NCBI GenBank assembly: GCA_964494205.1
Contig: CAZBRD010000006.1
Span: 62,001 to 126,000, forward strand
DNA length: 64,000 nucleotides
Direction: 5' to 3'
From: JBBTCX01 sp964494205
Lineage (GTDB): Bacteria > Planctomycetota > Phycisphaerae > UBA1845
Shown here: in pieces, positions 43,295 to 51,228 of the stretch
Layout: each line of letters opens with the position of its first letter
Numbering within the stretch: position 1 is the stretch's first letter
The notes under the pieces: model-generated
What the model was told of the DNA's origin: nothing
What the model saw: only the letters and a program-made list of their open reading frames with translations
The model's database searches: none
Program-made: the position numbers and the translations under genes

Positions 43295-44931
43295 GGCGTC
43301 TTGGGTTCTTTTTCTTTGCCAGCCGGTGTGGTCACACCGTACACGGGCTCGCGCGGCAGTTTTACGTCAGGAACGGCGGCGGCGCGCAATCGGACTGCGG
43401 CCACTTCGGCCTGTCGGCTGTAGTCGATCGACTCAGCCAATATTCGAACCGACTCTTGATCGGCGTGGAATCCATCTGAGTTCTCGCTGCTGATGAAGTC
43501 GAGCCGCCACATGGCTTTCTTTTGCCACTCGAAGATGGGAGCCAGCTGCTCGGTCGTTGCGCCGGCGGCTTGGGCTTCGCGGATGGCATCGAGCATATTC
43601 GTCATGGCGTTCGCAGCGCGTTCAATCATGGCTGTTGTTCTGCCCTGAATCGTCTTGGCCTTGTCGAGCAATTCCGCTTCGGGGACTCGATGACATGTCT
43701 GGCACGCCGCGCTGATGTTGAGCAAGGGGCTGCGGACCCAGTGGTTGCTCACCTTCATGGCTCCCTGCCTTTCGTAGGGCATGTGGCAATCTGCACAACT
43801 CACACCGCTGCGGGCGTGGACTCCCTGACTCCACAGCTCGAACTCCGGGTGCTGAGCCTTAAAGACGGGAGCGCCGGTTTCGCCGTGAACGAAGTCCTGG
43901 AAGGGTTTGCCGTCTGGAAACTTGTGCTCGTTGTAAGTGGCTTCAATCTGCTCGACTTTCAGACCTTTGTTCCACGGAAAGAACAAGGGTTCTTTCGATG
44001 CACAGTAGTACTCGACGTGGCATTGACCGCAGACGAAGCTGCGCATTTCCTGGCGACTTGCGTCGATCATGGGGTCGTATGGGCGGGATCGATCGCCGCT
44101 TCGCCAGCGGGCGATGCTGGGAAGATGTGGAACCGGGTCGTCACTCTCGGCGAGCGCCGCGATGCCGAGAATAAAGCCGGGGCGTGTCACGCGAATCTGC
44201 ATGGTGTTCGGGTCGTGGCAGTCGATGCAACTGACGGAATGCCCGTCGAAGTTGGCGTGTGCCTCCGAAGGCTGACGCTGCCCCGATTCGCTTTCTCGGG
44301 GAGTGCCATCGGGGGTTTTGAACAACTCCGCATGGGCCGTGGAATAGTCCATGGCGCTCGCAATCTTGAAACCATCCAACACGGCGGGCCAATTGAACGC
44401 GGAAGCGAGCGATTTTTCATCGGTCGGCAGACCTTTAGCTTGGAGCCCAAGCCGGCGGTACGTGGGAATGATCGATGCGTGGCAGTGAAGGCATGAACCG
44501 CTCTGCTTACGCTCAGTGACGCGCTCTGTCACCTCCTGGTCGTAGAGCATGTACGCGTGGCCACGGGCTTCGCGGTAGTCGATGCTGAATGCGTAGCCGG
44601 AGTAGAGTCGCTGCAACCACGGGTGCTCCGCGAGTTTGCTGGCCGGCATCGCACTTGATCCACCATATTTTGTCTCGGAATCGTCGACGGTCCGTTTGTA
44701 GGCATCAAACTGATTGGGCCAGTTTGTACCCCACGGAATGGGGTCCGTGCTGACCTCATTCACTTCGACGAGGCGGACAAAAACGTTCTTTGCTTCTTGT
44801 TTGTGCTCGAACACGCTGACCAGCACGGCTGTGGTCACGAAGCCGAGAATTGCAATTGTGAGGCCTCCACCTACCCAGAGTAGGATTCGCGGCCGGCGTG
44901 GTTGATTCGTTTTTGGTTGGTTTTGAGTCAT
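43291..44931 (-). CDS. nrfA: cytochrome c nitrite reductase, ammonia-forming, catalytic subunit
   Basis: Reduces nitrite to ammonium with six electrons in the periplasm. A membrane helix (WVGGGLTIAILGFVTTAVLVSVF) serves as signal or anchor. Five haem sites are visible: C147-H151, C235-H239, C301-H305, C379-H383 and C410-H414. The family block KAQHPEFELWSQGVHARSGVSCADCHMP is clear. The first, catalytic haem site is CLHCH, not the usual CxxCK, so the active haem would be ligated by histidine or carry no lysine. Such CxxCH versions are known in some NrfA lineages. It lies 16 bases behind nrfH on the reverse strand. Confidence 0.94.
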   Translation of the reverse strand: MTQNQPKTNQPRRPRILLWVGGGLTIAILGFVTTAVLVSVFEHKQEAKNVFVRLVEVNEVSTDPIPWGTNWPNQFDAYKRTVDDSETKYGGSSAMPASKLAEHPWLQRLYSGYAFSIDYREARGHAYMLYDQEVTERVTERKQSGSCLHCHASIIPTYRRLGLQAKGLPTDEKSLASAFNWPAVLDGFKIASAMDYSTAHAELFKTPDGTPRESESGQRQPSEAHANFDGHSVSCIDCHDPNTMQIRVTRPGFILGIAALAESDDPVPHLPSIARWRSGDRSRPYDPMIDASRQEMRSFVCGQCHVEYYCASKEPLFFPWNKGLKVEQIEATYNEHKFPDGKPFQDFVHGETGAPVFKAQHPEFELWSQGVHARSGVSCADCHMPYERQGAMKVSNHWVRSPLLNISAACQTCHRVPEAELLDKAKTIQGRTTAMIERAANAMTNMLDAIREAQAAGATTEQLAPIFEWQKKAMWRLDFISSENSDGFHADQESVRILAESIDYSRQAEVAAVRLRAAAVPDVKLPREPVYGVTTPAGKEKEPKTP

Positions 44932-44947
44932 CTGGATCTATTCCCCA

Positions 44948-45421
44948 TTAGTGCAGGTGGCCGACGGAGCTGTGGCAACGAATACAGGATAGTGCGTCCA
45001 TACCCTTGGGCTGCGGGTCGATGACATGCACAACGTCCGAATGGCAATGGCGGCAGGCCGACTCGGTGATCGCGCGGTTTCGTTCGGTGATCTGAATGGG
45101 TTCGTGAAACCGACCCGTGGTAAACGCCCAGGAATGGTTCCAGCCGTTGATGCCCTTCGTCAGATACTTACCCAGAAAATTGTGCGGCGTGTGGCAATCG
45201 TTGCAGGTCGCGACGGCGTGGTGACTCGATTTTGACCAGCCGTCAAATTGCTCGTTCATCACATGACAATTGGCACAGGCGGCAGGCTTGTCGACGAGGT
45301 ATGAAGCGCCTTCGGCGTACACGAAGGTGAATGCACCCACACCGGCGATCACGCCGAGCAAGGCAACGAAAGTTACCGTCGAAATTGCCACCCAGGTTCG
45401 ATGTTTGCGATGCGTTACCAC
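44948..45421 (-). CDS. nrfH: NrfH, membrane-anchored tetrahaem quinol dehydrogenase
   Basis: The electron donor partner of NrfA, taking electrons from menaquinol. 157 residues: an N-terminal membrane helix (WVAISTVTFVALLGVIAGVGAFTFV) and four CxxCH sites at C49-H53, C73-H77, C123-H127 and C146-H150, as in the NapC/NirT/NrfH family. The KPAACANCHVMNEQFDGW and SSHHAVATCNDCHTPHN segments are diagnostic. It is the first gene of nrfHA and is divergent from ileS, with a possible operator between them. Confidence 0.95.
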   Translation of the reverse strand: MVTHRKHRTWVAISTVTFVALLGVIAGVGAFTFVYAEGASYLVDKPAACANCHVMNEQFDGWSKSSHHAVATCNDCHTPHNFLGKYLTKGINGWNHSWAFTTGRFHEPIQITERNRAITESACRHCHSDVVHVIDPQPKGMDALSCIRCHSSVGHLH

Positions 45422-45499
45422 AAAGACCAGAAATTAACCGAAAGGCTTGGGCGATCAATCAAGAAATCCGTGAGACACGCCAAACTGCAGAACTCACAC

Positions 45500-45526
45500 T
45501 ATATTACCTCGCGAGTTGAGGTATAT
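45500..45526. promoter_or_regulatory. imperfect palindrome in the nrfH-ileS divergent region
   Basis: TATATTACCTC-GCGA-GTTGAGGTATAT: about ten-base arms with one bulged base. It lies 43 bases before the ileS ATG and 79 bases before nrfH. Its position suits an operator or overlapping -10 element of one or both genes. It does not match the FNR consensus. This is inference from symmetry only. Confidence 0.35.
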
Positions 45527-45568
45527 TCCGCAGCTGATATCGCGATGATTGCAATGAGGAAGTAACTG

Positions 45569-48500
45569 ATGGCGTTCGACAAGATTGATCCGAAGGTGGA
45601 TTTCCCCGCGATGGAGCGGGAGGTGTTTGCGTTTTGGGAGAAGACCAAGGCGTTCGACAGACTGCGGGAGATGAATCGCGGCAAGCCGAAGTGGTCGTTC
45701 CTTGATGGGCCGATTACGGCTAACAACCCGATGGGCGTGCACCACGCGTGGGGGCGGACGTACAAGGATATTTATCAGCGATACCACGCTTCGCTCGGGC
45801 GCGAGCTGCGCTATCAGAACGGGTTCGATTGTCAGGGGTTGTGGGTTGAGGTCGAGGTCGAAAAGGAACACGGATTCGGCAACAAGAAAGACATTGAGAA
45901 ATTCGGTATCGGCAAATTTGTAGAAGCGTGCAAGGCGCGGGCGCGGAAGTTTGCGGGGATCCAGACGGAGCAATCGAAGCGGCTTGGCTATTGGATGGAC
46001 TGGGACAACTCTTACTACACGATGTCCGACGAGAACAACTACGGCATCTGGGCGTTTCTGAAGAAGTGTCATGAGAAGGGGCTGGTTTACAAGGGGTTCG
46101 ACTCGATGCCGTGGTGTCCGCGATGCGGGACGGGCATCAGCCACATGGAGATGAACGAGGGCTATCGCGAGGTGCCGCACACGTCGGTGTTCGTGCGGCT
46201 GCCGATTCGCGAGCGGCCCGGCGAGAACCTGCTGGTGTGGACCACGACGCCGTGGACGCTGTCGTCGAACGTGGCGGCGGCGGTACACCCGGAGATGGTG
46301 TATGTAAAGGTTAAGTTGCACCAGCAAGACACCAAGGCACAAAGAGCAGATGGTGAAGGCACTGCTCACAGAGCAGTGGCACACGGCGATGCGGGAAAAC
46401 CGGTCGCTGGCGCTCCCGGCTCTGATCAATTCTATTACGTTGGCAAGGCGAACTTTGAAGGCGCACGGGCGCATCCGGTGCAGAACCTCGACAAGTCCAA
46501 GTTGCCGGGGTTGATGGCTATTCACTCGCAGTTCAAGAACAAGGGAGCGTATGAGGTTGTTGGCGAGGTGCGCGGGGCTGATCTAGTCGGACTCACGTAT
46601 GACGGGCCGTTCGATGATCTGCCGGGTGCGGCTGAGGCCAAGGTGGTGCATCGCGTGATTGCGTGGGACGCAGTAACGGGCACGGATGGAACGGGCATTG
46701 TGCACATCGCGCCGGGCTGCGGTACTGAGGACTTTCATCTCGGCAAAGAGCTCGGGCTTCCGCAGGTGGCGCCGCTCTATGAGGACGGAACGTTCCGCGA
46801 AGAGTTTGGATTCCTGGCAGGCAAGGCATCGGGCAAGGTCGCGGATGAGATTGTTGACGCGTTGAAGCAGCGCGGCCTCCTGTTTGCGAAGGAAGCCTAT
46901 TACCACCGCTACCCGCACTGCTGGCGATGCAAGGAGGAGTTGGTTTTTCGGTTGGTGGACGAATGGTTCATCAACATGAATTGGCGCGAGGAGATCATGG
47001 AGTCGTCGCGCGGGTCGCGGTGGATTCCGGATTGGGGACTTGAGCGCGAGCTTGATTGGCTCAAGAACATGGGCGACTGGATGATCTCGAAGAAGCGCTA
47101 TTGGGGCTTGGCGCTGCCGATCTGGGAGTGTCATGAATGCGGTCATTTCGAGGTGATCGGCGGGCGAAACGAGTTGAAGTCGCGAACGGTTTCGGGTTGG
47201 GAGAAGTTTGAGGGCAACTCGCCGCATCGACCTTATGTGGATGAAATCAAGATTCGCTGCGCGCAGTGTGGCGATACAAACGTGACGCGCATCAAGGATG
47301 TGGGCAATCCCTGGCTCGATGCGAGCATCGTGCCGTTTTCGACCATGGGGTATTTTTCTGACAACGATTATTGGAAGCAGTGGTTCCCAGCGGAATTCGT
47401 GGTCGAAGCGCTTCCCGGGCAGTTCCGCAACTGGTTCTATGCCCTGCTGACGGTGAGCACGATGATGGTCGGGCGGTCGCCGTTCAAGGTGCTCAAGGGG
47501 CATGGCCTCGTCATGGACGACGAAGGCAAGCCGATGCACAAATCGTCGGGCAACGCGATTGAGTTCAATCAGGCGGCGGATCAGATTGGCGTGGATGTCA
47601 TGCGCTGGTTGTATGCGTCGACGCCGCCCGAGCAGAACGTGCACTTCGGTCCGAAGCACACGGATGAGACTCGCCGGCAAGTAATCATTCCGTGGTGGAA
47701 TGTCTATTCGTTCTTCAGCAACCTCGCGCGAGTGGATGACTTCAAGCCGGGCGAGCACACAGCCAACGCGAACGAACGATCGCTTCTCGACAAGTGGGTG
47801 CTTTCTGATCTGAATCGTTTGATTGAGCTGGCGCATACGTCGTATTCAACATTTGAGGTGATCAAGTTCTGCCAGGAGGCGGGCAAGTTCATCGAGGACT
47901 TGAGCAACTGGTATGTGCGGAGGTCGCGGCGACGGTTTTATGCGGATGGTTGGCCGGCGGACAAGCGAGCGGCTTATTCGACGCTGTACACCGTGCTGAC
48001 GACCTTCAATCGACTGATCGCGCCGATCATGCCGTTCCTTTCAGAAATGATATACCAGAATCTGGTGGCGAAGCAGGTGAACGGATCGCCGCAGAGCGTG
48101 CATCATTCGGCGTTTCCGGCGGCGGATAAGTCGCACATCGATGAATCGCTGTCTGCGAAGGTTGACGCGTCGCAGAGACTGGTGCGACTTGGACGATCGG
48201 CGAGGAAAGATTCTGATTTGAAAGTGCGGCAGCCGCTGGCGGAAATGATCGTGGTGCCGGGTGATGACAGCGATCGCGAGGCTGTGCGATTGTTTGAGGA
48301 TCACCTGCAGGATGAGTTGAACGTCAAGAAGGTCTCGGTTCGCGACGATGGCGAGAAGCTGTTCCAGGTGACGCTAGCACCGGTGATGAAAACGCTGGGG
48401 CAGAAGTTTGGACGAAACATCAACGCGGCCAAGGAGGCCATCGCGAAGCTGGATGCGCGAGTGGCGGCGATGGCGCTGGCGTCGGGTGAGAGCGTGCCCG

Positions 48501-48898
48501 TGACCGTCGAGGGTGAACTGGCGTCACTTGGTCGCGAAGACGTAAGCGTAAAGCGTGTGTTTCAGGACGGTTGGGTTGGCAGTGGTGAAGCGAAGACTGT
48601 AATTCTGCTCGATTCGCGCGTGACACCGGAACTGAAGAACGAGGGCATCGCGCGGGACATTGTTCGAAACGTGCAGGAGCTGCGAAAGAGCAGCGGGCTT
48701 GATATTTCGGATCGCATTCGGTTGTCCTGCAAGACGGAATCGAAGGTGCTAGCGGGTGCGATCGGTGCTTGTAAGGACTACGTTTGCCGGGAGACGCTGG
48801 CAGTTGAAATTGTTAATGAGTTGCCGGCGGATTTGAAATTGACGGCGAAAGTCGACATGGACGGTGAGAGTTTGGAGATTGGTTTGAAGAAGGTTTAA
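45569..48898 (+). CDS. ileS: isoleucyl-tRNA synthetase with repeat insertion and atypical signature motifs
   Basis: Charges tRNA-Ile. 1109 residues, class Ia layout. The HIGH-type motif is PMGVHHAWG and the KMSKS-type loop reads KPMHKSSGNAIEF, both atypical but in the right places. TTPWTLSSNVAAAVHPE and GTGIVHIAPGCGTEDF are the editing-domain (CP1) motifs, and WFINMNWREEIMESS belongs to the catalytic core. Residues about 250-280 contain DTKAQRADGEGTAHRAVAHG, made from a family D arm and a family A repeat inserted in frame in the editing domain. GAGGAAG upstream is a fair RBS. IleRS rather than ValRS or LeuRS follows from the overall pattern. Confidence 0.93.
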   Translation: MAFDKIDPKVDFPAMEREVFAFWEKTKAFDRLREMNRGKPKWSFLDGPITANNPMGVHHAWGRTYKDIYQRYHASLGRELRYQNGFDCQGLWVEVEVEKEHGFGNKKDIEKFGIGKFVEACKARARKFAGIQTEQSKRLGYWMDWDNSYYTMSDENNYGIWAFLKKCHEKGLVYKGFDSMPWCPRCGTGISHMEMNEGYREVPHTSVFVRLPIRERPGENLLVWTTTPWTLSSNVAAAVHPEMVYVKVKLHQQDTKAQRADGEGTAHRAVAHGDAGKPVAGAPGSDQFYYVGKANFEGARAHPVQNLDKSKLPGLMAIHSQFKNKGAYEVVGEVRGADLVGLTYDGPFDDLPGAAEAKVVHRVIAWDAVTGTDGTGIVHIAPGCGTEDFHLGKELGLPQVAPLYEDGTFREEFGFLAGKASGKVADEIVDALKQRGLLFAKEAYYHRYPHCWRCKEELVFRLVDEWFINMNWREEIMESSRGSRWIPDWGLERELDWLKNMGDWMISKKRYWGLALPIWECHECGHFEVIGGRNELKSRTVSGWEKFEGNSPHRPYVDEIKIRCAQCGDTNVTRIKDVGNPWLDASIVPFSTMGYFSDNDYWKQWFPAEFVVEALPGQFRNWFYALLTVSTMMVGRSPFKVLKGHGLVMDDEGKPMHKSSGNAIEFNQAADQIGVDVMRWLYASTPPEQNVHFGPKHTDETRRQVIIPWWNVYSFFSNLARVDDFKPGEHTANANERSLLDKWVLSDLNRLIELAHTSYSTFEVIKFCQEAGKFIEDLSNWYVRRSRRRFYADGWPADKRAAYSTLYTVLTTFNRLIAPIMPFLSEMIYQNLVAKQVNGSPQSVHHSAFPAADKSHIDESLSAKVDASQRLVRLGRSARKDSDLKVRQPLAEMIVVPGDDSDREAVRLFEDHLQDELNVKKVSVRDDGEKLFQVTLAPVMKTLGQKFGRNINAAKEAIAKLDARVAAMALASGESVPVTVEGELASLGREDVSVKRVFQDGWVGSGEAKTVILLDSRVTPELKNEGIARDIVRNVQELRKSSGLDISDRIRLSCKTESKVLAGAIGACKDYVCRETLAVEIVNELPADLKLTAKVDMDGESLEIGLKKV
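46319..46346 (+). repeat. family D arm inside ileS
   Basis: ACCAGCAAGACACCAAGGCA then CAAAGAG resembles the left arm at 10162-10188. It lies 11 bases before a family A copy. Confidence 0.65.
46358..46384 (+). repeat. family A palindrome inside ileS, copy A5
   Basis: Identical to A1, A4 and A6 over the 27-base unit. Nine codons in frame (GTAHRAVAH), so the long IleRS frame continues through it. Confidence 0.95.
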
Positions 48899-48945
48899 GT
48901 GCTGTTCTGGGCCGCGCGACTTTGGAGAGTTCGTCGACTCATCCA

Positions 48946-48978
48946 CCACGGCCAAGCTGCGGCTTGACCGTGCCACCC
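48946..48978 (+). repeat. family B palindrome, copy B4
   Basis: CACGGCCAAG-CTGCGG-CTTGACCGTG plus CCACCC. Identical to the copy inside the symporter gene. Confidence 0.92.
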
Positions 48979-49021
48979 TGTTGGCAATCAATGATCTCAC
49001 GCTTTTTACTCTGCACATGAG

Positions 49022-49045
49022 TCCCTTGCTTGCGCAAGGGGCTCT
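49022..49045 (+). repeat. family F palindrome
   Basis: TCCCTTGC-TTGC-GCAAGGGG then CTCT; the cleanest copy of this family, matching 15858-15880. Confidence 0.65.
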
Positions 49046-49141
49046 GTTGGAGTGTTGCGTCGTCATGCCCCACACGAATCGTTGTCGTACAGAACACGAG
49101 TCGTTATGTTGAATCCGAGATCTGAGTTGGATTCGCATGCC

Positions 49142-49228
49142 AAGAAAACGAGCCGCGAACCTTCGACCGCGCGACAATCGACAGCACTTGGGCGATCGAA
49201 GGTCGACGCGGGCAAAAGCTCGCGGCTC
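49142..49228 (-). terminator. probable terminator of the small lipoprotein gene
   Basis: Read on the reverse strand, GAGCCGCGA and TCGCGGCTC form a nine-base outer stem with a second inner stem (CGAAGGT with ACCTTCG), and GTTTTCTT follows. The long structured loop is unusual for a terminator, so a small structured RNA is an alternative. Confidence 0.45.
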
Positions 49229-49281
49229 GAACGAATTTCAATTGTTTGAACGACTCTTCGTTCGCAGAACGTAGTTTTCGA

Positions 49282-49512
49282 CTACGTGGTGGTCAGGCCG
49301 TCGCCAGCGCCCGGTGTGCTGCCTTCATCTTCCAAGCTGATGAAGAACGCCGAGATCAACGCGTTGCTCAGACCGGACGTCGTGGTCTGAAGGCCTTCGA
49401 GTATCGTGCTGCGGACCGCAGGGTCACAGCCGCTGAGCTGAAAGGCTGAGCCACCGACCGCGACGGTCATTGCGAATCGAACAATACGTCCCCATTTGCT
49501 AGTCTTTGCCAT
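49282..49512 (-). CDS. small lipoprotein
   Basis: I chose ATG 49512, seven bases after AGGAG. The 76-residue product has a basic N-terminus (MAKTSKWGRIVRF), a hydrophobic stretch and a lipobox SAFQLSGC, followed by a mature part of about 50 residues (DPAVRSTILEGLQTTTSGLSNALISAFF). No domain is recognisable. Its helix-forming mature part and size resemble short envelope lipoproteins. It is single, convergent with ileS, and followed on its strand by a probable terminator. Confidence 0.65.
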   Translation of the reverse strand: MAKTSKWGRIVRFAMTVAVGGSAFQLSGCDPAVRSTILEGLQTTTSGLSNALISAFFISLEDEGSTPGAGDGLTTT

Positions 49513-49536
49513 GATCATGCTCCTGCCAAGGCTCAT

Positions 49537-49885
49537 CCGAAAGCCGCTGCAATCACAAACCCCGTGTCATCCTGTCCGCGAGTGGGGCGCATTAAGTTTA
49601 GATTATGCGACGGCCGTAATCAACTTATCGGACGGCTGGCGCCCCCGTTACTAATACCCATCGGCTGATACTGGGACGCAGTTTAGGGACGAAAACAGAA
49701 TGACGAATTGTGAGACGTTTGGGAATCTCATTGCTAGTGACGCATCACTTTTGACAGTGTAGGTACGATCAAGATACGCCACGGTCAAACTGAGGTTTAA
49801 CCGTGCCACCCGAGCGCGAATCAACCAAGTAACGGTTCAACCCGAAAGCGGGCGAGTTCGTCTTTCTTGGTTCGCTATTCTGCCT
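49537..49885. other. intergenic region with a diverged family B repeat
   Basis: About 350 bases between two reverse-strand genes. Apart from the repeat at 49779-49811 I see nothing. The promoter of the small lipoprotein gene should lie near 49550-49620. Confidence 0.5.
49779..49811 (+). repeat. family B palindrome, diverged copy B5
   Basis: CACGGTCAAA-CTGAGG-TTTAACCGTG plus CCACCC. Changes at two arm positions are matched on the other arm (GGTCAAA with TTTAACC), so base pairing has been kept while sequence changed. Confidence 0.85.
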
Positions 49886-50566
49886 TCAGCGGGGCATGCT
49901 GTTGGCCATCGGCGGTTGCAACAGGGCTCGCTTGATGGGGGCGAGAGTGAAGCGGTTGCCCGGGCATTGGGTTTTGCCGGTGACAGCGCCGTGAGTTGTA
50001 ACGCGATCGGCTGGAATGCGGCAGGCGTAACAAAGGAAACGCGTCAGGCGTTCGAGGGAGGCCATCTGGCGGCGAGTGGGCTGCGTCTTGGTGAAGTCCC
50101 CTACCAGGCAGATTCCGATGCCGTAGTCGTTGTAGTAATTGCTGGGAGTTTTGCAGTGCGCGCCGTGTTTTTGCTTGTTCCAGCGTGAACCCGCTTCGAT
50201 GGCGCCGTCGGCTGTGTCCGTTCCGTTACCAATCACGAAGTGATACCCAAGTTCATCCCAGCCCTTCGCGCGATGGCCGCGATCGAATGTGGCTGCACCG
50301 CCTGATGCGGTCGCGCTGTGGTGGACAACGATCGTGCGCCAGCGCGGGCTGATGGGACGACCGACTGGATACCAGCTTTCCATGGGAGGTTGCGGCACCG
50401 CTGCCATACGGGGCGGCTCGATGGGACGACGGGCGTTTGGATTGGGGCGGGGCTGCTGACGATACCGCGGGTTTGGTTTGGCCGCTTGGGTTGGTTGTTG
50501 ATTGTTTTGCGTGCAGGCCGTTTGCAGTACTGCGACGATGACAATGAGCGAGAAGATGCGACGCAT
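49886..50566 (-). CDS. N-acetylmuramoyl-L-alanine amidase lipoprotein (Amidase_2/PGRP type)
   Basis: Cleaves the bond between muramic acid and the peptide of murein. Starting at MRRIF (ATG 50566) it has a lipoprotein signal ending VLQTAC, a proline/asparagine/glutamine-rich linker of about 45 residues, and an amidase_2 domain. Zinc ligands are visible as the second histidine of VVHHSAT, H in VTTHGAV, and C in TQCPG. The order GYHFVIGNG, DYGIGICLVGDF is also typical. About 226 residues. A peptidoglycan-recycling role as in AmiD is likely (inference); it implies that the cell has murein. Confidence 0.9.
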   Translation of the reverse strand: MRRIFSLIVIVAVLQTACTQNNQQPTQAAKPNPRYRQQPRPNPNARRPIEPPRMAAVPQPPMESWYPVGRPISPRWRTIVVHHSATASGGAATFDRGHRAKGWDELGYHFVIGNGTDTADGAIEAGSRWNKQKHGAHCKTPSNYYNDYGIGICLVGDFTKTQPTRRQMASLERLTRFLCYACRIPADRVTTHGAVTGKTQCPGNRFTLAPIKRALLQPPMANSMPR

Positions 50567-50865
50567 GTAAACCACCCTGATATGCCCTGGAATCCCTTCG
50601 CCTCGCGATTATTAGTTCTAGTGGATGCCGTCTTATCGGTCATTGCCGGTACGACTGTCAAGCGAAAAAATCGCAGCCAGCGCCAAGATAGTGATACTCT
50701 TCCATCGTAAGGACGGTGAATGGGCATAACTTGCGGCTGATTTTCTCGGACGAGAGCTAACGCTTGGGTCGGACAAGTTCGATAAAGAGGGGGTTCGTTG
50801 ATCAAGATAATGGAATCAGTTGCCGCGAAATGCTGCGTGATTCCTGTGCCGGAGTAATAAGCCCG

Positions 50866-51069
50866 ATGCAATGGATTGGACCTTTCGAAGGCGATTGGCG
50901 CAAGGATGTGAACGAGGATTTTCCTGCCGGTTCACCCCCACCACCGATGGTGCGCCAGGTTCGAATGGCGTGGGTTCAATCGCTGATTGAGAGCGGGGAT
51001 TACGATGGCGGCGAATTGCTTAACCAAGTGATCGATGAAATGCTCGTCGAGAAGTTCTTCTCTGAGTAA
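50866..51069 (+). CDS. small FlgM-like protein
   Basis: A 67-residue protein starting at ATG 50866 (GGAG 11 bases upstream); a longer frame from 50764 adds residues without sense. The C-terminal half, VRQVRMAWVQSLIESGDYDGGELLNQVIDEMLVEKFF, resembles the C-terminal helix pair of FlgM anti-sigma-28 factors, with the basic start, the 'I.SG.Y' turn and the leucine-rich second helix. FlgM holds the flagellar sigma factor inactive. motA, motB and cheB elsewhere in the window make this sensible. The N-terminal half is short and unlike FlgM, so the call is tentative. Confidence 0.5.
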   Translation: MQWIGPFEGDWRKDVNEDFPAGSPPPPMVRQVRMAWVQSLIESGDYDGGELLNQVIDEMLVEKFFSE

Positions 51070-51148
51070 TACGCATCCACCAATTAACAACGCAAAATTC
51101 GGTCTTGGATGAACTCTCCCGCACTCACTTCCCAGCATTTCGAGGTAA

Positions 51149-51175
51149 GGCACTGCTCACAGAGCAGTGGCACAC
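51149..51175 (+). repeat. family A palindrome, copy A6
   Basis: 27-base unit identical to A1 and A5; intergenic between the convergent FlgM-like and zinc-ribbon genes. Confidence 0.92.
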
Positions 51176-51228
51176 GGTTGCCTGAAATTTCCAGTAGAAT
51201 AGATCAATAGTGCAGGCGTGGCGAAACG

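Larger units (their letters stand above)
48899..49281. other. intergenic region with repeats and a terminator
   Basis: About 380 bases between convergent ileS and a small lipoprotein gene. Contains a family B copy, a family F copy and a long imperfect hairpin; no ORF is convincing. Confidence 0.5.

Noticed and set aside
12501..51175. The palindromes as a CRISPR array
   Set aside because: Copies are dispersed by kilobases, with no regular spacers and no cas genes.
12501..51175. The palindromes as ordinary terminators
   Set aside because: They lack T-runs, occur inside genes, and true terminators with T-runs are present separately.
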